Assembly: GCF_019263705.2 (NCBI RefSeq)
Contig: NZ_JADQDK010000001.1
Span: 2,108,001 to 2,172,000 of the forward strand
Direction: 5' to 3'
Source: Pseudonocardia abyssalis
GTDB taxonomy: Bacteria; Actinomycetota; Actinomycetes; Mycobacteriales; Pseudonocardiaceae
DNA length: 64,000 nt
This document shows positions 17,612 to 26,762 of this stretch, piece after piece. Below the pieces are notes generated by a model. The model was given only the letters and a program-made list of their open reading frames with translations. It had not been told where the DNA came from and ran no database searches. Positions within the stretch are counted from its first letter, which is position 1, and every line of letters begins with the position of its first letter. A program made the position numbers and the translations under genes.

Positions 17612-19674
17612 CGGCGCACCTCTGACTTCGTCGTGGGGGCCTTCGTCGTGGGGGCCTTCGTCGTGGACGTCTTCGGGAGGGGGGCGGGCGGCGTCTCGTA
17701 CCCGCGCCGCGTGGACCCGGGCGGGGTCTCCGGCCGCCGCGTCGTGACCCGCTCCGAGGACGCGAGCTGCCACGGCACGCTCGTGACCATCACCCCGGGC
17801 TGGAACAGCAGCCGCCCCTTGAGCCGCAGCGCGCTCTGGTTGTGCAGGATCTGCTCCCACCAGTGCCCCACCACGTACTCGGGGATGAAGACGGTGACGA
17901 CGTCGCGCGGGTTGTCGCCGCGGATCCGCCGGACGTAGTCGAGGACCGGCTTGGTGATCTCCCGGTACGGCGACTCGATGACCTTGAGCGCCACCGGGAT
18001 CTTGCGCTTGTCCCAGTCGCGCATCAGGCGCTTCGTGTCGGCCTCGTCGACGTTGACGGTGACCGCCTCGAGCACGTCCGGGCGCGTGGCCCTGGCGTAG
18101 GCGACGGCCCGCAGCGTGGGCTTGTGCAGCGTGGAGACCAGCACGATCGCGTGGTTGCGCGAGGGCAGCACGCCGTCGCCGTCGCCCGCGACCAGCTCGG
18201 CGGAGACGCGGTCGTAGTGCTTCTGGATCGCCATCATCAGCAGGTAGAACACGCCCATCGCGGCGATCGCGATCCACGCCCCGCGGGTGAACTTGGTGAT
18301 CAGCACGATGATCAGCACGACGCCGGTCATGCCCGCACCGAACCCGTTGACGACGCGCGCGCGGCGCATCCGGCTGCGCTCGGCGGGGTCGGTCTCCCCT
18401 GCGAGGAGCCGGTTCCAGTGCCGCAGCATGCCGAACTGGCTCAGCGTGAACGAGGTGAACACGCCGACGGTGTAGAGCGCGATCAGCCGCGTCACCTCGG
18501 CCTGGAACCCCACGACCAGCAGGATCGCGACCCCGGCGAGCACCAGGATGCCGTTGGAGAACGCCAGCCGGTCGCCGCGGGTGTGCAGCTGGCGGGGCAG
18601 GTAGCGGTCCTGGCTCAGGATCGAGCCCAACACCGGGAAACCGTTGTAGGCGGTGTTGGCGGCGAGCACGAGGATCAGCGCGGTGACCACGACGACGAAG
18701 AAGAAGCCGGGGCGGAAGTCGTCGAACACGGCGTCGGCGAGCTGGGCCACCAGCGTCTGCTGGACGTAGCCGGGAGGTGCGCCGGGGAACTGGACCGCCG
18801 GGTTCTCCGCGATCTTCGCGCCGGTGAGCTGGGCCAGCCAGATCAGGCCCATGAACATCGTGACGGAGATGCCGCCGAGCAGCAGCAGCGTCTTCGCCGC
18901 GTTGCTCGACTTCGGCTTGCGGAACGCCGGTACGCCGTTGCTGATCGCCTCGACGCCGGTGAGCGCCGCACAGCCCTGCGTGAACGAGCGGAGCACCAGC
19001 AGCGCGAGCGCGAGCCCGGTGAGCGCGTCGCCCTCGGCCACCAGCTCCAGACCGGCGCTCGGGGCCTGCACCGTCTCCCCGAACAGCAGGATCCGCGTCA
19101 GCCCCCAGATGATCATGGTGGCGATGCCGATCATGAACGCGTACGTGGGGATCGCGAACGCGACACCCGACTCGCGCACCCCGCGCAGGTTCACCGCGGT
19201 GAGCACGACGATCGCGGCGACGGCGAACTGCACCTTGTGCTCGGCGACGTAGGGCACCAGCGCCCCGACGTTGGCCGCGGCCGCGGAGATCGAGACGGCG
19301 ACGGTGAGGGTGTAGTCGACGAGCAGCGCGCTCGCGACCGTCAGTCCCGCCCGCTTGCCCAGGTTGACGGTGGCGACCTCGTAGTCGCCGCCGCCGGACG
19401 GGTACGCCGTGACGTTCTGCCGGTAGCTCGTGACCACCGTGAGCAGCACGATCACCACCGCGAGCCCGATCCAGGGCGAGAAGGCGTACGACGCGACGCC
19501 CGCGATCGACAGCGTCAGGAAGATCTCCTCTGGCGCGTAGGCGACGGAGGACATGGCGTCGGAGGCGAAGACGGGGAGCGCGATCCGCTTGGGCAGCAAC
19601 TGGTGGCTGAGTCGATCGCTTCGCTGCGGTCGCCCGACCAGGATGCGCTTCACCGCGGTGGCGAGCGTGGACAC
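17608..19674 (-). CDS. APC-family permease, probable potassium transporter
   Basis: This 688-residue membrane protein has about 12 helices, the early motif FASDAMSSVAYAPEEI, and a soluble C-terminal part of about 180 residues. It resembles the KimA/KUP-type APC branch and corresponds to Rv2690c. The divergent neighbours encode TrkA-type K+-gating proteins, which supports a role in K+ uptake. Only 60 bp separate it from ceoB, so there is no room for the c-di-AMP riboswitch found before kimA in Bacillus. The tail carries repeats of KAPTTK. Confidence 0.8.
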   Translation of the reverse strand: MSTLATAVKRILVGRPQRSDRLSHQLLPKRIALPVFASDAMSSVAYAPEEIFLTLSIAGVASYAFSPWIGLAVVIVLLTVVTSYRQNVTAYPSGGGDYEVATVNLGKRAGLTVASALLVDYTLTVAVSISAAAANVGALVPYVAEHKVQFAVAAIVVLTAVNLRGVRESGVAFAIPTYAFMIGIATMIIWGLTRILLFGETVQAPSAGLELVAEGDALTGLALALLVLRSFTQGCAALTGVEAISNGVPAFRKPKSSNAAKTLLLLGGISVTMFMGLIWLAQLTGAKIAENPAVQFPGAPPGYVQQTLVAQLADAVFDDFRPGFFFVVVVTALILVLAANTAYNGFPVLGSILSQDRYLPRQLHTRGDRLAFSNGILVLAGVAILLVVGFQAEVTRLIALYTVGVFTSFTLSQFGMLRHWNRLLAGETDPAERSRMRRARVVNGFGAGMTGVVLIIVLITKFTRGAWIAIAAMGVFYLLMMAIQKHYDRVSAELVAGDGDGVLPSRNHAIVLVSTLHKPTLRAVAYARATRPDVLEAVTVNVDEADTKRLMRDWDKRKIPVALKVIESPYREITKPVLDYVRRIRGDNPRDVVTVFIPEYVVGHWWEQILHNQSALRLKGRLLFQPGVMVTSVPWQLASSERVTTRRPETPPGSTRRGYETPPAPLPKTSTTKAPTTKAPTTKSEVRR

Positions 19675-19734
19675 GGGCGCAGCCTATGCCGCCGGCCCGC
19701 GGTTCGAGCAGCGGGCGCGCTAACGTTGCGTCCC

Positions 19735-20397
19735 GTGTACGTCGTGATCATGGGGTGCGGCCGGGTCGGCTCGTCGCTCGTCGCCGGGCTGGAACGCCTC
19801 GGCCACGAGGTGGCGGTCGTCGACCGGAACCCGCAGGCCTTCCGCAGGCTCGGCCCGGAGTTCCGCGGCCGACAGGTCATCGGCGAGGGCTTCCACCGGG
19901 AGGTGCTGGTGGAGGCCGGGGTCGAGCGGGCGAGTGCGTTCGCGGCGGTCTCCAGCGGAGACAACTCCAACATCATCGCCGCGCGGGTCGCCCGGGAGAG
20001 CTTCGGCATCGAGCGGGTCGTCGCGCGGATCTACGACGAGAAGCGCGCCGCGGTCTACGAGCGGCTCGGCATCCCGACCGTCGCGACCGTGCCCTGGAGC
20101 ACCGACCGGCTGCTGCGGATGATCCTGCCCGACGGCGTCGCGTCGGCGTGGCGGGAGCCGTCGGGCACGGTCGCGATCCTGCCGCTGCCCGTGCACGAGG
20201 ACTGGGTCGGGCACCCGGTCTCCGAGCTGGAGCGCGTCACCGGGTCCCGGGTGGCGTTCGTCGTCCGGTTCGGCACCGGCGTGCTGCCCAAGCCCGACAC
20301 CGTCGTGCAGGCCGAGGACACCGTCTACGTCGCCGCGGTCTCCGGCACGGTCAGCGACGTCACCGCGGCCGCGGCCGCTCCCCCGCAGGAAGGCTGA
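19735..20397 (+). CDS. ceoB: TrkA-type K+ transport regulator
   Basis: This 220-residue protein has an N-terminal Rossmann fold (GCGRVGSSLVAGL, VVDRN at the strand-2 acidic end) that binds NAD(H) or ATP, and a C-terminal RCK_C domain. It gates membrane K+ transporters. Same position and pairing as ceoB/Rv2691. The start GTG 19735 lies 8 nt after TAACGT (19721-19726), suggesting a leaderless mRNA. ceoC follows after 3 bp. Confidence 0.9.
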   Translation: MYVVIMGCGRVGSSLVAGLERLGHEVAVVDRNPQAFRRLGPEFRGRQVIGEGFHREVLVEAGVERASAFAAVSSGDNSNIIAARVARESFGIERVVARIYDEKRAAVYERLGIPTVATVPWSTDRLLRMILPDGVASAWREPSGTVAILPLPVHEDWVGHPVSELERVTGSRVAFVVRFGTGVLPKPDTVVQAEDTVYVAAVSGTVSDVTAAAAAPPQEG

Positions 20398-20400
20398 ACC

Positions 20401-21057
20401 ATGCGCGTCGCCATCGCGGGAGCGGGCGCCGTCGGGCGGTCCATCGCGCTCGAGCTCCTCGACAACCACCACCAGGTCATGCTCATCGAGCGCGAGCTGG
20501 CCAACATCGCGCCCGAGACCGTCGAGGCGGCGGAGTGGGTGCACGCCGACGCCTGCGAGCTGTCCACGCTCGAAGACGCCGACATCGAGAGCTGCGACGT
20601 GATGATCGCCGCGACCGGCGACGACAAGGTCAACCTCGTGGTGTCGCTGTTGGCGAAGACCGAGTTCGCGGTGCGCCGGGTGGTCGCGCGGGTGAACGAC
20701 CCCCGCAACGAGTGGCTCTTCGGCGACAACTGGGGCGTCGACGTCGCCGTGTCCACCCCGCGCCTGCTCGCCGCACTCGTCGAGGAGGCCGTCGCCGTCG
20801 GCGACCTCGTCCGGCTGCTCACCTTCCGCCAGGGCCAGGCCAACCTCGTCGAGGTGACGCTGCCCGCCGACACCCCGCTCGCCGGGCGTGCGGTCCGCTC
20901 GCTGAAGCTGCCCGTCGACTCTGCGCTCGTCGTGATCCTGCGCGGCGGACGCGTGATCGTGCCGCAGGCCGACGACGCGCTGGAGCCGGGCGACGAGCTG
21001 GTCTTCGTGGCCACCGCAGCGGTCGAGGAGGACATCCGCGCCGCGCTGCGGAGCTGA
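20401..21057 (+). CDS. ceoC: TrkA-type K+ transport regulator, second copy
   Basis: This 218-residue protein has a Rossmann fold GAGAVGRSIALEL with LIERE as the strand-2 end, then DACELSTLEDADI, and an RCK_C domain from about residue 140. It is the partner of the preceding TrkA-type protein (Rv2692 position). The two probably assemble as a hetero-oligomer under a membrane K+ transporter. Convergent with the CDF gene, 3 bp apart. Confidence 0.9.
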   Translation: MRVAIAGAGAVGRSIALELLDNHHQVMLIERELANIAPETVEAAEWVHADACELSTLEDADIESCDVMIAATGDDKVNLVVSLLAKTEFAVRRVVARVNDPRNEWLFGDNWGVDVAVSTPRLLAALVEEAVAVGDLVRLLTFRQGQANLVEVTLPADTPLAGRAVRSLKLPVDSALVVILRGGRVIVPQADDALEPGDELVFVATAAVEEDIRAALRS

Positions 21058-21060
21058 GGC

Positions 21061-22101
21061 TCACCCCAGGTGGTGCGCCAGCTCGGCGTGGTGGGCCGCT
21101 CCGTGCTCCCCCGCCGGGCTGACGTGCACCGACGCCGCCGCCAACCGCGGCACGTCGTGCAGCAGGCGGTGCTGGGCGCGGGCGGCGAGGGCGTGCGCGT
21201 CGACGACCGACAGCGTCGGGTCGACGGCGATCGCGGTCTCGGCGCGCAGCCGGTGCCCGATCCAGCGCAACCGCAGCGACTCGACGTCGAGCACGCCGGG
21301 GACCTCGCGCAGCGCCGCCTCCGCGGTGTCCACGAGCGCGGGGTCGACCGCGTCCATCAGGCGCCGGTAGATGTCGCGGGCGGCGCCGCGCAGGACGACC
21401 AGGATCGCCGCGGTGATGAGCAGGCCGACGATCGGGTCGGCGAGCGGGAACCCGAGCAGCACGCCCACCGCCCCGCCGACCACCGCGAGCGAGGTGAAGC
21501 CGTCGGTGCGGGCGTGCAGGCCGTCGGCGACGAGCGCGGCGGACCCGATCCGCCGCCCGACCCGGATCCGGTACACCGCGACGAGCTCGTTGCCCGCGAA
21601 CCCGATGACCCCCGCGGCCACCACGATGCCCACGTTCTCGATCGGTCGGGGCTCGATCAGCCGGTGGACCGACTCCCAGCCCGCCACGACCGCGGACAGC
21701 GCGATCATCGCGACGATGAACACGCCCGCGAGGTCCTCGGCCCGGCCGAAGCCGTAGGTGTAGCGGCGGGTGGCGGCGCGGCGGCCCAGCACGAACGCGA
21801 TCCACAGCGGGACGGCGGTGAGGGCGTCGGAGAAGTTGTGGATCGTGTCGGCGAGCAGGGCGACGGACCCGGACAGGGCGACCACCACGGCCTGCGCGAG
21901 CGCGGTCACCAGCAGCACGACCAGGCTGATCTTCAGGGCGCGGATGCCGTCGGCGCTGGCCTCCAGCTCCGCGTCGACCGAGTCGGCGGCGTCGTGGCTG
22001 TGCGGACGGAACACCGAGGCGAGCGCCGCCCGGACCCCGGCGCGGGAGTGCCCGTGGCCATGACCATGACCATGACCATGACCCGTCTGCGTGTCGTTCA
22101 C
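21061..22101 (-). CDS. Cation diffusion facilitator (Zn/Co/Cd efflux)
   Basis: A 346-residue CDF transporter: six membrane helices with the paired metal site HNFSD and HARTD (HxxxD twice), then a cytoplasmic C-terminal domain. The N-terminus has an alternating Gly-His run (HGHGHGHGHGHS) for metal capture. The start is set at GTG 22101, because the alternative ATG 22137 would place the dyad at 22114-22127 inside the gene. Divergent from an ArsR gene that probably represses it. Confidence 0.9.
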   Translation of the reverse strand: MNDTQTGHGHGHGHGHGHSRAGVRAALASVFRPHSHDAADSVDAELEASADGIRALKISLVVLLVTALAQAVVVALSGSVALLADTIHNFSDALTAVPLWIAFVLGRRAATRRYTYGFGRAEDLAGVFIVAMIALSAVVAGWESVHRLIEPRPIENVGIVVAAGVIGFAGNELVAVYRIRVGRRIGSAALVADGLHARTDGFTSLAVVGGAVGVLLGFPLADPIVGLLITAAILVVLRGAARDIYRRLMDAVDPALVDTAEAALREVPGVLDVESLRLRWIGHRLRAETAIAVDPTLSVVDAHALAARAQHRLLHDVPRLAAASVHVSPAGEHGAAHHAELAHHLG

Positions 22102-22111
22102 GGTTGCCAGG

Positions 22112-22132
22112 ATGCCCTGCTCAGGGCCATCA
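22112..22132. promoter_or_regulatory. Putative ArsR operator between CDF and arsR genes
   Basis: GCCCTG-CT-CAGGGC (22114-22127) is a perfect inverted repeat, widened by GAT on one side and ATC on the other with one extra base. It lies in the 38-bp divergent gap, the expected place for an ArsR/SmtB-type operator serving both genes. Confidence 0.55.
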
Positions 22133-22139
22133 TGCAATC

Positions 22140-22487
22140 ATGCGCGCGCACAACGGAGTGGCTGCTGCCAGCACCGTGCACGAGACCGAGCTGGCCGCGG
22201 AGGTGCTGGGTCACCTGGCCGACCCGACGCGGCTGCACCTGCTCCGGCTGCTCGCCGGCGGGGAGCAGGACGTATCGACGTTGACGGAACAGGTGGCGGC
22301 GTCACGGTCGTCGGTGTCGCAGCACCTGGGCCGGCTGCGCCTGGCCGGACTCGTGCAGGTGCGCCGCGACGGGCGGCGAATGCTCTACCGCGTCGGCAGC
22401 GACCACGTGCACGCGCTCGTCGCGGAGGCCTACGAGTTCGCCTCGCACGTGGTGCGGTCGATCCCGCACCACGTGGTGGACGGCTAG
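22140..22487 (+). CDS. ArsR/SmtB-family metal-sensing repressor
   Basis: This 115-residue winged-helix protein has its recognition helix at SRSSVSQHLGRLRLAGLV (about residues 60-78) and a wing RRDGRRMLYRV. The final helix has DHVHALVAEAYEFASHV, with Asp/His pairs in the place of the alpha-5 zinc/cobalt/nickel site of CzrA and NmtR; no CxC motif for arsenic. With the divergent CDF gene it forms a metal-efflux switch. It overlaps the end of the DUF3159 gene by 4 bp. Confidence 0.88.
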   Translation: MRAHNGVAAASTVHETELAAEVLGHLADPTRLHLLRLLAGGEQDVSTLTEQVAASRSSVSQHLGRLRLAGLVQVRRDGRRMLYRVGSDHVHALVAEAYEFASHVVRSIPHHVVDG

Positions 22488-23122
22488 GTGGCCGGGGCCT
22501 CGCTGCTGCGGTGGGCGCGGCGGACGGCCCAGATCGTGAACAGCAGGGCCAGACCGGTGAGCGGGTAGCCCATGGCCAGGCGTGCGACGCCGAGCCAGGT
22601 CTCCTCGTTGGCGTCGTAGAGCAGCCCCTGCAGGACGACGCGGGAGGCGAACACGAGCGCCCACAGCAGCGTGGCGTAGGTGTAGGCGCGCAGCAGCAGC
22701 GGGTTGCGTCGCCAGCCCTGACCGTCGCCGTTGATGCCGTGCCAGACCACCCCGGCGAGCGGCCTGCGCACCAGCACCGAGACCAGGAACGCCACCGCGA
22801 AGACCCCGCTGGTGATCAGGCCGGGCAGGTAGAACCCGCGGGCCTCACCGGTGCGGGAGGCGATGAACGCGGCCAGGCCGACACCGAGCAGGCCCGAGAC
22901 CGCGGGCTGCAACGGCTGCTTGCGGACGACGCGCCACACGGCCACGGCCACCCCGGCGACGAGCGCCGCGATGATCGCAGGCTGCAGCTCGAACAGGATG
23001 TTGGCGACGACGAACACGCCCACCGGGACCGAGGACGCGACGATGCCGGACACGCCGCCCATCTGGTCGAGCAGCGTCGGCATCTCGCGTGCGGGACGTT
23101 CCTTCTCCGGACCAGCCGTCAC
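22484..23122 (-). CDS. DUF3159 membrane protein
   Basis: This 212-residue protein has about five or six membrane helices, opening with LLDQMGGVSGIVASSVPVGVF and including a conserved WHGINGDGQGWR loop. It is the positional and sequence match of Rv2693c. Function unknown. The GTG start follows directly after three 20-bp tandem repeats that separate it from the OB-fold gene on the same strand. Confidence 0.88.
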   Translation of the reverse strand: MTAGPEKERPAREMPTLLDQMGGVSGIVASSVPVGVFVVANILFELQPAIIAALVAGVAVAVWRVVRKQPLQPAVSGLLGVGLAAFIASRTGEARGFYLPGLITSGVFAVAFLVSVLVRRPLAGVVWHGINGDGQGWRRNPLLLRAYTYATLLWALVFASRVVLQGLLYDANEETWLGVARLAMGYPLTGLALLFTIWAVRRAHRSSEAPAT

Positions 23123-23180
23123 TGCGCCCTACCGACCTTCACTGCGCCTTACCGACCTTCACTGCGCCCTACCGACCTTC
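23121..23180. repeat. Three tandem 20-bp repeats between OB-fold and DUF3159 genes
   Basis: The unit ACTGCGCCCTACCGACCTTC occurs three times head to tail (the middle copy has one T for C), with a partial fourth start. The array reaches from the OB-fold stop codon to the DUF3159 start codon. On the coding strand each unit shows a GAAGG that could act as a ribosome site. Confidence 0.85.
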
Positions 23181-23556
23181 ACTGGGCCTGGCAGATCTCG
23201 TAGTACGGGTTGTAGAGCACCTTGCGCCCGTCGCGGACGGCGAGCCGCCCCCGTACGCGCATCGTGCGCCCGGGCTCGATGCCCGGGATGCGCCGCCGGC
23301 CCAGCCAGATCAACGTGACTCCCTCGCTGCCGTCGAACAGTTCCGCCTCCAGGGACGCCGCGGCGTCCTGCGGACAGAACTCCACGCTGCGCAGCCTACC
23401 GAGCACCTCGACCTCGTCGCCGCAGACGCAGTCCGATGCGCGCTGGGCCCCGGACTTCTCGGCGTCGGAGGAGAGATCGTCGGCGTCGAGCGTGTCGACG
23501 TCGCTGGTCAGACGCTTGAGCATCCGCTTGAACGCGCCACCATCGGTGGTGCCCAT
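23179..23556 (-). CDS. OB-fold nucleic-acid-binding protein
   Basis: This 125-residue protein has a helical N-terminus (FKRMLKRL) and an OB fold from about residue 45, with the strand pattern VEVLGRLRSVEF, VTLIWLGRRRIPGIEPG, and MRVRGRLAVRDGRKVLYNPYYE. It corresponds to Rv2694c. A GGGGGAGAG ribosome site lies directly before ATG 23556. The product probably binds ssDNA or RNA, but the target is unknown. Confidence 0.88.
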   Translation of the reverse strand: MGTTDGGAFKRMLKRLTSDVDTLDADDLSSDAEKSGAQRASDCVCGDEVEVLGRLRSVEFCPQDAAASLEAELFDGSEGVTLIWLGRRRIPGIEPGRTMRVRGRLAVRDGRKVLYNPYYEICQAQ

Positions 23557-23631
23557 CTCTCCCCCATCACATCCGGCGCCCGTCGTCGGGCCCGCTACCC
23601 TACAAGCGTAACTCCCCGGAAACCTGCCTCG

Positions 23632-24450
23632 ATGCCCCCGGACGGGGCCGATCCCGCGCATCGAGCCGCACGCGCCGCGCCGAGCGCCGAACGGTGGGGC
23701 GGCTCGCCGGACGGTCGGCCGGTGACGGCGGTCCTCCTCCCCGGTTCCGGGTCCGACGACGTGTTCGTCCGGACCGCGTTCGCCGCTCCGCTGCGGGCCG
23801 CGGGCGTGGCGCTGCACGCACCCGTCCCGCGCCGCGGACGGGACGTGGTCGCCGGGTACCGGACGGCCCTCGACGGCGCCCTGGACCGAGCAGACGGGCC
23901 GCTGCTGGTGGGTGGGGTGTCGCTCGGGGCGCACGTGGCCGCGCGGTGGGCGGCCCGGGCCGGCGCCGGCCGGGTGGCGGGGTTGCTGCTGGTCCTGCCC
24001 GCGTGGGGCGACGACCCGGCCGCCGCGCCCGCCGCACTCGCCGCGCGGTTCACCGCGGTCCTGATGCGCCGCGACGGGCTGGACGCCGCGGTCGCGTCGG
24101 CGCGGTCCGGGGCGCCGGCGTGGCTCGCCGACGAGCTCGCGCGGGCCTGGGCCGGGCACGGCCCCGCGCTGCCCGACGCGCTCGACGCCGCCGCCACCGA
24201 ACCCGGCCCCTCACCCGACGAACTACGGGGCCTCGACGTGCCGGCCGGGGTCGTCGGACTGTCCGGGGACGCCGTGCACCCGCTCGCCGAGGCACGGCGG
24301 TGGGCGGAGCTGCTCCCCCGGGCCACGCTGGTGACCTCCACTCTCGACGCGTTCGGCGCCGATCCCGCCGTGCTCGGCCGGGCCGCCGTCCGGGGGTGGG
24401 CCGCCGCCCGTGATCGGGAGGCCGGGCCGGACCGGGACGGGGCCCGCTGA
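23632..24450 (+). CDS. Alpha/beta-hydrolase fold protein
   Basis: This 272-residue protein has a strand-turn LLPGSGSDD, a nucleophile elbow VGGVSLGAHVAARWA (GxSxG with Ser near residue 95) and a later GDAVHPLAEA that can supply the His. It corresponds to Rv2695. The ATG start has GGAA upstream; TACCCT at 23596-23601 could be its -10. Its stop codon lies within a hairpin shared with the convergent DUF3710 gene. Confidence 0.75.
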   Translation: MPPDGADPAHRAARAAPSAERWGGSPDGRPVTAVLLPGSGSDDVFVRTAFAAPLRAAGVALHAPVPRRGRDVVAGYRTALDGALDRADGPLLVGGVSLGAHVAARWAARAGAGRVAGLLLVLPAWGDDPAAAPAALAARFTAVLMRRDGLDAAVASARSGAPAWLADELARAWAGHGPALPDALDAAATEPGPSPDELRGLDVPAGVVGLSGDAVHPLAEARRWAELLPRATLVTSTLDAFGADPAVLGRAAVRGWAAARDREAGPDRDGAR

Positions 24451-24463
24451 GCGGATCAGCGGG
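24443..24463. terminator. Hairpin over two convergent stop codons
   Basis: CCCGCTGA (24443-24450) pairs with TCAGCGGG (24456-24463) over a 5-base loop. Each arm contains the TGA stop of one convergent gene. It may stop transcription in both directions, though no T-run follows. Confidence 0.5.
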
Positions 24464-26762
24464 GGCGGTGGTGGCGGCCGGGGCGGGGTACGGGCTCGTC
24501 GAGGAACGCCAGAGCCGGGGCGGACCCGTCCCGGGGACGGCCGTCGCGGGACGACGGCGGTGCCCAGTCGGGGTCCGGCGGCACGTCGACGCTGCGGCGG
24601 CGCCGGGGCGCGGGATCGACCGCGGGCACCGGGTCGGTGGCGGCGGCCGGCTCCGGGGCGCGGCGGCGGCCCGGACGCTCCCCCGTGGTCGACCAGCCGT
24701 ACCGGTCCTCCGACGGGTGGGGGTCGATCGTCGACCACCCCGGCTGCGAGTCGGACAGCGGATCGGACAGCGGATCGAAGCCGACGGCCGGGGGGCCGCC
24801 GCGGCCGTGCTCGGAGGCCGTCCACGCGGACGCCGGGCGGTCCCACGCGGGGGGCTCGCTCCCCGGCGGGGTGCGCCGCCCGGGCGGCGGGGGCGACGGG
24901 AGGTCGCCGACGCCGTGACCGCCGGGCTCCGGCTCGTAGCGGGACCGGCGGCGGCCGGGCCGGTCGCGGACCAACGCGGCGAGGTCGAGAGTGGCCTCGG
25001 CGCCGGCCGGTTCGTCGTCGGCGCGCCTGCGGCGCCCGGACCGCGGCTCCGGCGCGACGGCGTCGAAGGCGGGGGCGGCGGGCGGGGCCGCGTCGGGGGA
25101 CCCGTGGCGTGCGCGGCGGGGCGCGGGCCCGGGCTCCTCCGGGGGCAGCGCGGGCCACCACTCGGTGGGGGCGGGATCGGCCCCGGCGCCGTGCACCGGG
25201 ACGGCGGTGTACCCGGCACCGGGCAGCCCGTGGTTGGGGGCGCCGTAGGTGCGGTCGTCGTCGTGGCCGTCGCCTGGGCCGGCGCCGGGGGCACGGCGCC
25301 GAGGGGCCCCGTAGCCCGTGCTCGGGCCGTCGTCGACGTCGTCGCGGGCTCGGCGGCGGCCCCCCGCGGGCGCCTCGCGCACGGCGGCGTCGGGGTCGTC
25401 CTGCAGCGGCGCCGCGGCGGCCCACGGGTCCGCGGCCGACCACGGTCCGGGTTCGCGGCCGGACCGGCCGTCGGTACGCGGGGCGTCCGGCCGGGAGACC
25501 TCGCCGAGAGCGGGCCACCATTCGGTGGCGGCGTCGTCGCGGGTGCGCCCGCCCGCGGTGGACAGGTCGGCCGGGTAGGGGTCACCGGTCGGGTCCGGGC
25601 CCAGCTCGCCGTCGGCGGGGTACCCCGCCGGTGCGGCCCACAGCGGGACGGGCGTCTCGTCCGGCCGGTCGTGCCGCGCGACGGGCAGCGCCTGCGTGGG
25701 ATCGGCGGGGGGCGAGCCGATCCCGGCGGGCCGGCCGGGGTCGGGTTCCGGGGTCCAGCGGTCCGGCGTCCACCGGTCCGGGGTACGGGCGTCGGAGGTC
25801 CGGGCGTCGGAGGTCCGGTGGTCGGGCATCCGGGTGTCCGGGGTCCGGGCCTCGTTGCGGGCGGCCGCGGCGGGCGCCCGCGGCGGGACGGTCGGCGGCA
25901 CCGGCCGCCGGTCCGCCGGGCGCAGCGGCTGGACGGGCGCGGGGGCCGACGCGGCCGGCGGGAAGGCCGTGACGGGCCGGATGACGGTCGGGGCGTCGAT
26001 CCGCCGCGGCACCACCGGCGCGGGCGCCCGGACCGGGACGGGACCGGCCGGGGCCGCCGGCCGGCGCGCTGCCGGCGGAACCAGCGACGGGCGGGCGGGC
26101 GGCGCGGGCGGTCCGGGTACCCCGGCCGCCGAGTCGTCGACGACGTCGGAGTCGGCCAGCTCCTCGGGCACCGTCAGCGGGAGGACGGTGCGCACCGGGA
26201 ACGGCGAGCGGCCGCGGTCGACGATCGTGCCCTTGAGCATCTGCCGCAGGGCGGCGTCGAGGTCGACGGCATGCCGCTCGGGCCCGGTGGCGACGCCGTA
26301 GAGCATCCAGCGGGCGCCGTCGACCCCGACGAACACGGAGGTGGCCGCCCCGGTCTGGGCGTGCAGCTCACGGCCCCAGTCGCCCTGGAACGACCGCACC
26401 CTCGCACCGCCCTCGCGCAGCGAGCTGTCGATCTCCGCGACCAGCTCCGCCCACAGCCCCGACGACTTCGGCGCCGCGAGCGCACTCACCGAGAGCCGCC
26501 CGCCGGGCAGAGCGACGTGCACGGCCTGCAGACGCCCGTTCGCCGTCGGTTCGACGGTGACGGTGCCCGCCTCCGGGACCGGCACGCGGATGGAGCCGAA
26601 GTCGAGCAGGCCGGGCGGGGAGCCGACGGCGGCGTCGAGGTCCTCGGCGTCGAACGGTCCGAAGTCGCGCTGGGCGGCGAACCGGCGGCGGATGGCCGCC
26701 GTGCCGAACGTGCCGGTCGACGTGGCGCGGCGCCCGACCCGGCCCGGGGCGTCGGCGGTCAC
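24456..26762 (-). CDS. DUF3710 protein with a ~500-residue disordered C-terminal extension
   Basis: Residues 1-215 form the DUF3710 domain ([47 protein letters not shown]), the match of Rv2696c, which is about 260 residues. Here the protein has 768. From about 215 on it is rich in Pro, Arg, Ala and Asp, with a stretch of R-T/S-P/D repeats near 300-340, two copies of TEWWPAL, a YEPEPGG motif and GWST motifs, ending in Arg/His. The frame stays open with codon use like its neighbours. GTG start overlaps the dut stop. Function unknown. Confidence 0.85.
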   Translation of the reverse strand: MTADAPGRVGRRATSTGTFGTAAIRRRFAAQRDFGPFDAEDLDAAVGSPPGLLDFGSIRVPVPEAGTVTVEPTANGRLQAVHVALPGGRLSVSALAAPKSSGLWAELVAEIDSSLREGGARVRSFQGDWGRELHAQTGAATSVFVGVDGARWMLYGVATGPERHAVDLDAALRQMLKGTIVDRGRSPFPVRTVLPLTVPEELADSDVVDDSAAGVPGPPAPPARPSLVPPAARRPAAPAGPVPVRAPAPVVPRRIDAPTVIRPVTAFPPAASAPAPVQPLRPADRRPVPPTVPPRAPAAAARNEARTPDTRMPDHRTSDARTSDARTPDRWTPDRWTPEPDPGRPAGIGSPPADPTQALPVARHDRPDETPVPLWAAPAGYPADGELGPDPTGDPYPADLSTAGGRTRDDAATEWWPALGEVSRPDAPRTDGRSGREPGPWSAADPWAAAAPLQDDPDAAVREAPAGGRRRARDDVDDGPSTGYGAPRRRAPGAGPGDGHDDDRTYGAPNHGLPGAGYTAVPVHGAGADPAPTEWWPALPPEEPGPAPRRARHGSPDAAPPAAPAFDAVAPEPRSGRRRRADDEPAGAEATLDLAALVRDRPGRRRSRYEPEPGGHGVGDLPSPPPPGRRTPPGSEPPAWDRPASAWTASEHGRGGPPAVGFDPLSDPLSDSQPGWSTIDPHPSEDRYGWSTTGERPGRRRAPEPAAATDPVPAVDPAPRRRRSVDVPPDPDWAPPSSRDGRPRDGSAPALAFLDEPVPRPGRHHRPR

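Noticed and set aside
19675..19734. A c-di-AMP (ydaO) riboswitch before the APC permease
   Set aside because: The gap to the divergent ceoB gene is only 60 bp and shows no such fold.
22101..22137. ATG 22137 as start of the CDF gene
   Set aside because: It would add a segment translated from the operator-like dyad and leave only 2 bp to the divergent ArsR start.
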